From Lindgomyces ingoldianus (lineage: Eukaryota > Ascomycota > Dothideomycetes > Pleosporales > Lindgomycetaceae): a stretch of DNA of 64,000 bases. Below, in pieces: positions 61,467 to 64,000 of the stretch. Made by a program: the position numbers and the translations under genes. The DNA lies in NCBI RefSeq assembly GCF_010093535.1, contig NW_022985196.1, positions 1-64,000 of the forward strand, in the 5' to 3' direction. How positions within the stretch are numbered: the first letter of the stretch is position 1; the number at the start of each line of letters is the position of its first letter. The notes beneath the pieces are model-generated. The model saw only the letters and a program-made list of their open reading frames with translations, made no database searches and was not told the origin of the DNA.

Positions 61467-62449
61467 CTAGCTTCTGCCTAGCTCAACATTCGCCCTCAAA
61501 TTTATGTTTCCCCCGGCCTGTTCTTCTACGCTTGTCACCGTCCTCGAACGACTAGACAAGTCGATGCCCCGACTCTGAGCCAGCTGCTGCAGAACAGCAT
61601 CAGATATCTGTCCCAGCCACTGCGTCGCTTTAACCCCAGCACTGACCCGCTTCGCCGAGATAAGGCCTCCAAATGTTGAGATAATAACTTGATGGGCATC
61701 GTCGGCAGCGGAGATACCCTCGAAGACATTTGTTCTCACTTCGTCTACGTGGTGAGACGCTCGAGCGCATACCGCGAGGCATTCTTGGGCCCCGTCAATT
61801 TCCTCAGATATTTGTCCTCTCTCGGCTTCATTTTCATCTGTTATATCGTTTCCATGGATACGGAGTGCTTCCAACTTGTCGTCGAGGTTCTTGAGGTGTT
61901 CTTGGAGGTCGGCCGTCGTATTTTCAAGCAATTCTTTGAACTCTTGAATGGCATTCGCGCTTACGGCGGTCGCGCGTCTACAGGATGTATTTAATTAGCT
62001 TCATAGGTATGCGAAAGGGCCACAGCGGATACGTACAGGTTGGCATCACCAATTGCAATCCTAATGGTAGATTTGTACCCGGCGAGCAGATTCTTAAAGC
62101 CCACAATATCATTGCCCATATATTTTAGCTTTGCCCAATCCCGAAAGCTAGTCTTCGATTTTCCAGAATGCGTAGTGCAATTTGCAATTACTTCCTCGAA
62201 GTCCTTGCAAACCTTGCCGCACCGGAGTAGAGGGAGTCGAAGAGACTCAAATTGAGCCTCGTTTATGGAAGCAAGCTCTTGAAGAGACTATATAAAATTG
62301 CTGAGCGCCTCGAGTTCCTCTCTAAGCTCACGAATTTCCCTTTTGTTACTTTGGAAACTTTTAACCGTTTGGTTGAGCAATACACTAGAATTGAAAGCAA
62401 ACATGGCAGGAGTAAGAACTCCAGAAGAAATACTTATCGGTTCAGCCAT
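61467..62449 (-). pseudogene. PigL_N / HeLo-like domain gene with a single nonsense codon
   Basis: Exons 62,449-62,037 and 61,977-61,467, intron 59 bp (GTACGT...GTAG); 308 codons including stop. The start MAEPISISSGVLTPAMFAFN, then VKSFQSNKREIRELREELEA, LRLPLLRCGKVC, TSFRDWAKLKYMGNDI and LLAGYKSTIRIAIGDANLR match the fungal STAND N-terminal domain (PF17111, HeLo-like helical bundle). Codon 54 is TAG (62,288-62,290) where Gln (CAG) fits. The C-terminal part has FEGISAADDAHQVII (residues 223-237), then LISAKRVSAG. Such domains act as membrane-active cell-death effectors of NLRs (for HeLo, known). It is head-to-head with the NACHT gene at 62,781. Apart from one codon it is intact. Confidence 0.78.
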
Positions 62450-62780
62450 TTTCACATTAAATTTAAATGAGTCCGCGAGGATCACTGTAGCCTTGCAGAG
62501 AGTATAAGTTATGAAAGTAGTGATGTATTGTGGAATGGGGGTCCGAGGAGCTATTTGATCTATATAGTATGATAAGACGCCAAGCTCAAGGTTGATTAGG
62601 CGGCCCATCGTAGAGCCCTCTAGCTTACAATAACAGATAGGGGACAAGACACTTAAAGATCAAGAAGAAAGCAATCAGTGTAGCTATTATTAGCTAGCGC
62701 TAGTCAAGAAACGACAATCGTACGACGTTTGTAGGAACCCTGCTAGCGCTAACCCTTCAAGCAAATCAACTGCAACCATC
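62450..62780. promoter_or_regulatory. Divergent spacer between HeLo-like and NLR genes
   Basis: 331 bp separating the two oppositely transcribed immunity-type genes, so probably a shared promoter. Two GCTAGCGCTA motifs occur at 62,692-62,701 and 62,741-62,750. No other signal recognised. Confidence 0.4.
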
Positions 62781-64000
62781 GTGTATAGCTCCGAGCTAAA
62801 GCCTTCTCATCTCCCAGAAAGAGCTTGCCATCTGGCGCCGACCTTCGCAAATCTTTTAAGGCAATGTACAATAAATTTTGAAAACATCAGCGCTGGACTA
62901 GGAGCAACACAGATTATTCAGGTACAGGCTGAAGGTTTGTCCCCGCTGAATAACGGCCCCCTGGAGGAGCTATCCCCTCCCGGGCAACATCTCGCTCATA
63001 TAGCAACGCAGGTCTGCAGCCGAGCTTTTTCAAGACCTCAAACTACGAGTCCTACAAAAACGTCAGCCCTAAGCGTGTGCCGGACACATGTGTATGGTTT
63101 TTGGAGCATCCAACCTTCCAACAGTGGAAAGACAGCAGCGGCGACCACCTTCTCTGGCTCTCTGCCGATCCTGGCTGTGGCAAGTCGGTCTTGTCGCGAG
63201 CACTGATCGATGAGAAGCTGTTAGGCGAGGAATCTGCTACAATTTGCCACTTCTTCTTCAAAGACAACGATGAGCAAAATAACATTGCGACTGCGCTGTG
63301 TGCTCTCCTGCATCAGTTTTTCTATGCACATGAAGACCTCCTCCAAAACACGTTGTTTCGGCTATGAAGAAGTGTGGTCACTCACTGAAGAATGAATTCG
63401 AAGATCTGTGGCAGATTTTCTTATCTGCTGCATCGGATTTGACTGCTGGGGATGTCCTCTGCATCGTTGATGCGCTCGATGAATGCCGGCAGCCCGACCA
63501 GAACAAACTCATCGGCTACCTAGAGCGCCTCTACAGCCGATCTTTAGGCAAGCCCAAGTCGGGATCTAAGTTGAAGTTCCTAGTGACTAGCCGCCCATAA
63601 AATGAAATTGAGCTTGGATTCTCTAGAATAACGCGGAATCCCCCGACTATTCGACTGGCTGGGGAAGAAGAATCGGAAAAGATCAGTCGTGAAATTGAGA
63701 TCATTATGAAAGCGAAAGTTAGGGAGATAGCGGGGGAGCACTATACGAAGATGTGCGATCATCTCTACATAGACAACTCTGCAAAATTCCTAGCAGAACC
63801 TACCTCTGGCTACATTTGACTTTGGATGAAGTCAAACATGCACTAGGAACGACGGAGAAAAAGTTGCTCAAGGTCATCGACATATTGCCCAGATCAGTTG
63901 AGGAAGCATATGAGAAAATTCTAGCAAGATGCACAGAGAAGGAGGGAAGGAAATTGCTGCAGATCATTTTTGTAGCCCAGCGCCCACTGACGTTGAGCGA
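62781..64000 (+). pseudogene. NACHT-domain NLR (STAND), broken and cut by the window end
   Basis: N-terminal FENISAGLGATQII (62,877-62,918) is followed, in another frame, by FFKTSNYESYKNVSPKRVPD, CVWFLEHPTFQQWKDSSGDH, Walker A ADPGCGKSVLSRAL (about 63,160-63,200), FFFKDNDEQNNIATALCALL, then after a frameshift at about 63,355-63,366 GHSLKNEFEDLW and Walker B/DALDECR (about 63,462-63,490), LKFLVTSRP, a TAA at 63,598-63,600, NPPTIRLAGEEESEKISREI, and after another shift near 63,740 SRTYLWLHLTLDEVKHALG through AQRPLTLS at the edge. Order and motifs are those of fungal NACHT NLRs; repeats lie beyond the window. Three or four lesions make it non-functional as read. Confidence 0.8.

Overview
The window looks like nuclear DNA of a filamentous ascomycete (Pezizomycotina; a dothideomycete would fit, but the class is not certain). 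Reasons: short 49-144 bp spliceosomal introns, a Zn2Cys6 regulator, an ATR1-like MFS transporter, NACHT/HeLo-like immunity genes, and an AT-rich block whose transposons are full of TpA and stop codons, the signature of repeat-induced point mutation (RIP, CpA to TpA).

Region 1 (1-35,971) is an AT-rich transposon island with no intact gene. A hAT-like element (499-3561) has exact 8-bp target duplications. Next come three LTR retrotransposons nested inside each other, each dated by its own 5-bp target duplication: an outer Ty3/gypsy element (4120-23,804), a second Ty3/gypsy element inside it (5375-17,426), and a Ty1/copia element inside that (8419-14,803). Around them lie TA-flanked fold-back elements of a family ending in ACGTAC (17,460-18,559; 24,004-25,135; 30,966-35,305 with 32,975-34,099 nested). 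A decayed telomere-linked RecQ-like helicase (about 25.9-29.5 kb, minus strand) is followed by a 10-bp minisatellite and three ~185-bp tandem repeats. A second hAT copy keeps only its right end (to 35,971).

Region 2 (35,972-53,623) has normal composition and genes in this order: a glutathione S-transferase (+), a broken homeodomain gene (-), a Zn2Cys6 transcription factor (-), an eIF4E-family protein with a long N-terminal extension (-), a NOPCHAP1/DUF4598 snoRNP-assembly factor (+, divergent from eIF4E), a broken DUF1264/OBAP-like gene (-), and an ATR1-type MFS transporter (-). A gene-poor stretch follows.

Region 3 (53,624-64,000) starts with an 891-bp non-autonomous hAT-like element. Then come a C2H2 zinc-finger gene (+) with an unusual membrane-segment N-terminus and an early in-frame stop, a gene-poor stretch, and a divergent pair at the end: a PigL_N/HeLo-like effector-type gene (-) and a NACHT NLR (+, running off the window). 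Both of the pair are broken, and they share a short F-E-x-I-S-A-x3-A-x-Q-[VI]-I motif. This suggests a relic of an amyloid-signalling NLR/effector module. Three of the broken single-copy genes carry apparent CAG/CAA to TAG/TAA stops, the change RIP would make. All introns and gene joins were placed by eye from the sequence.
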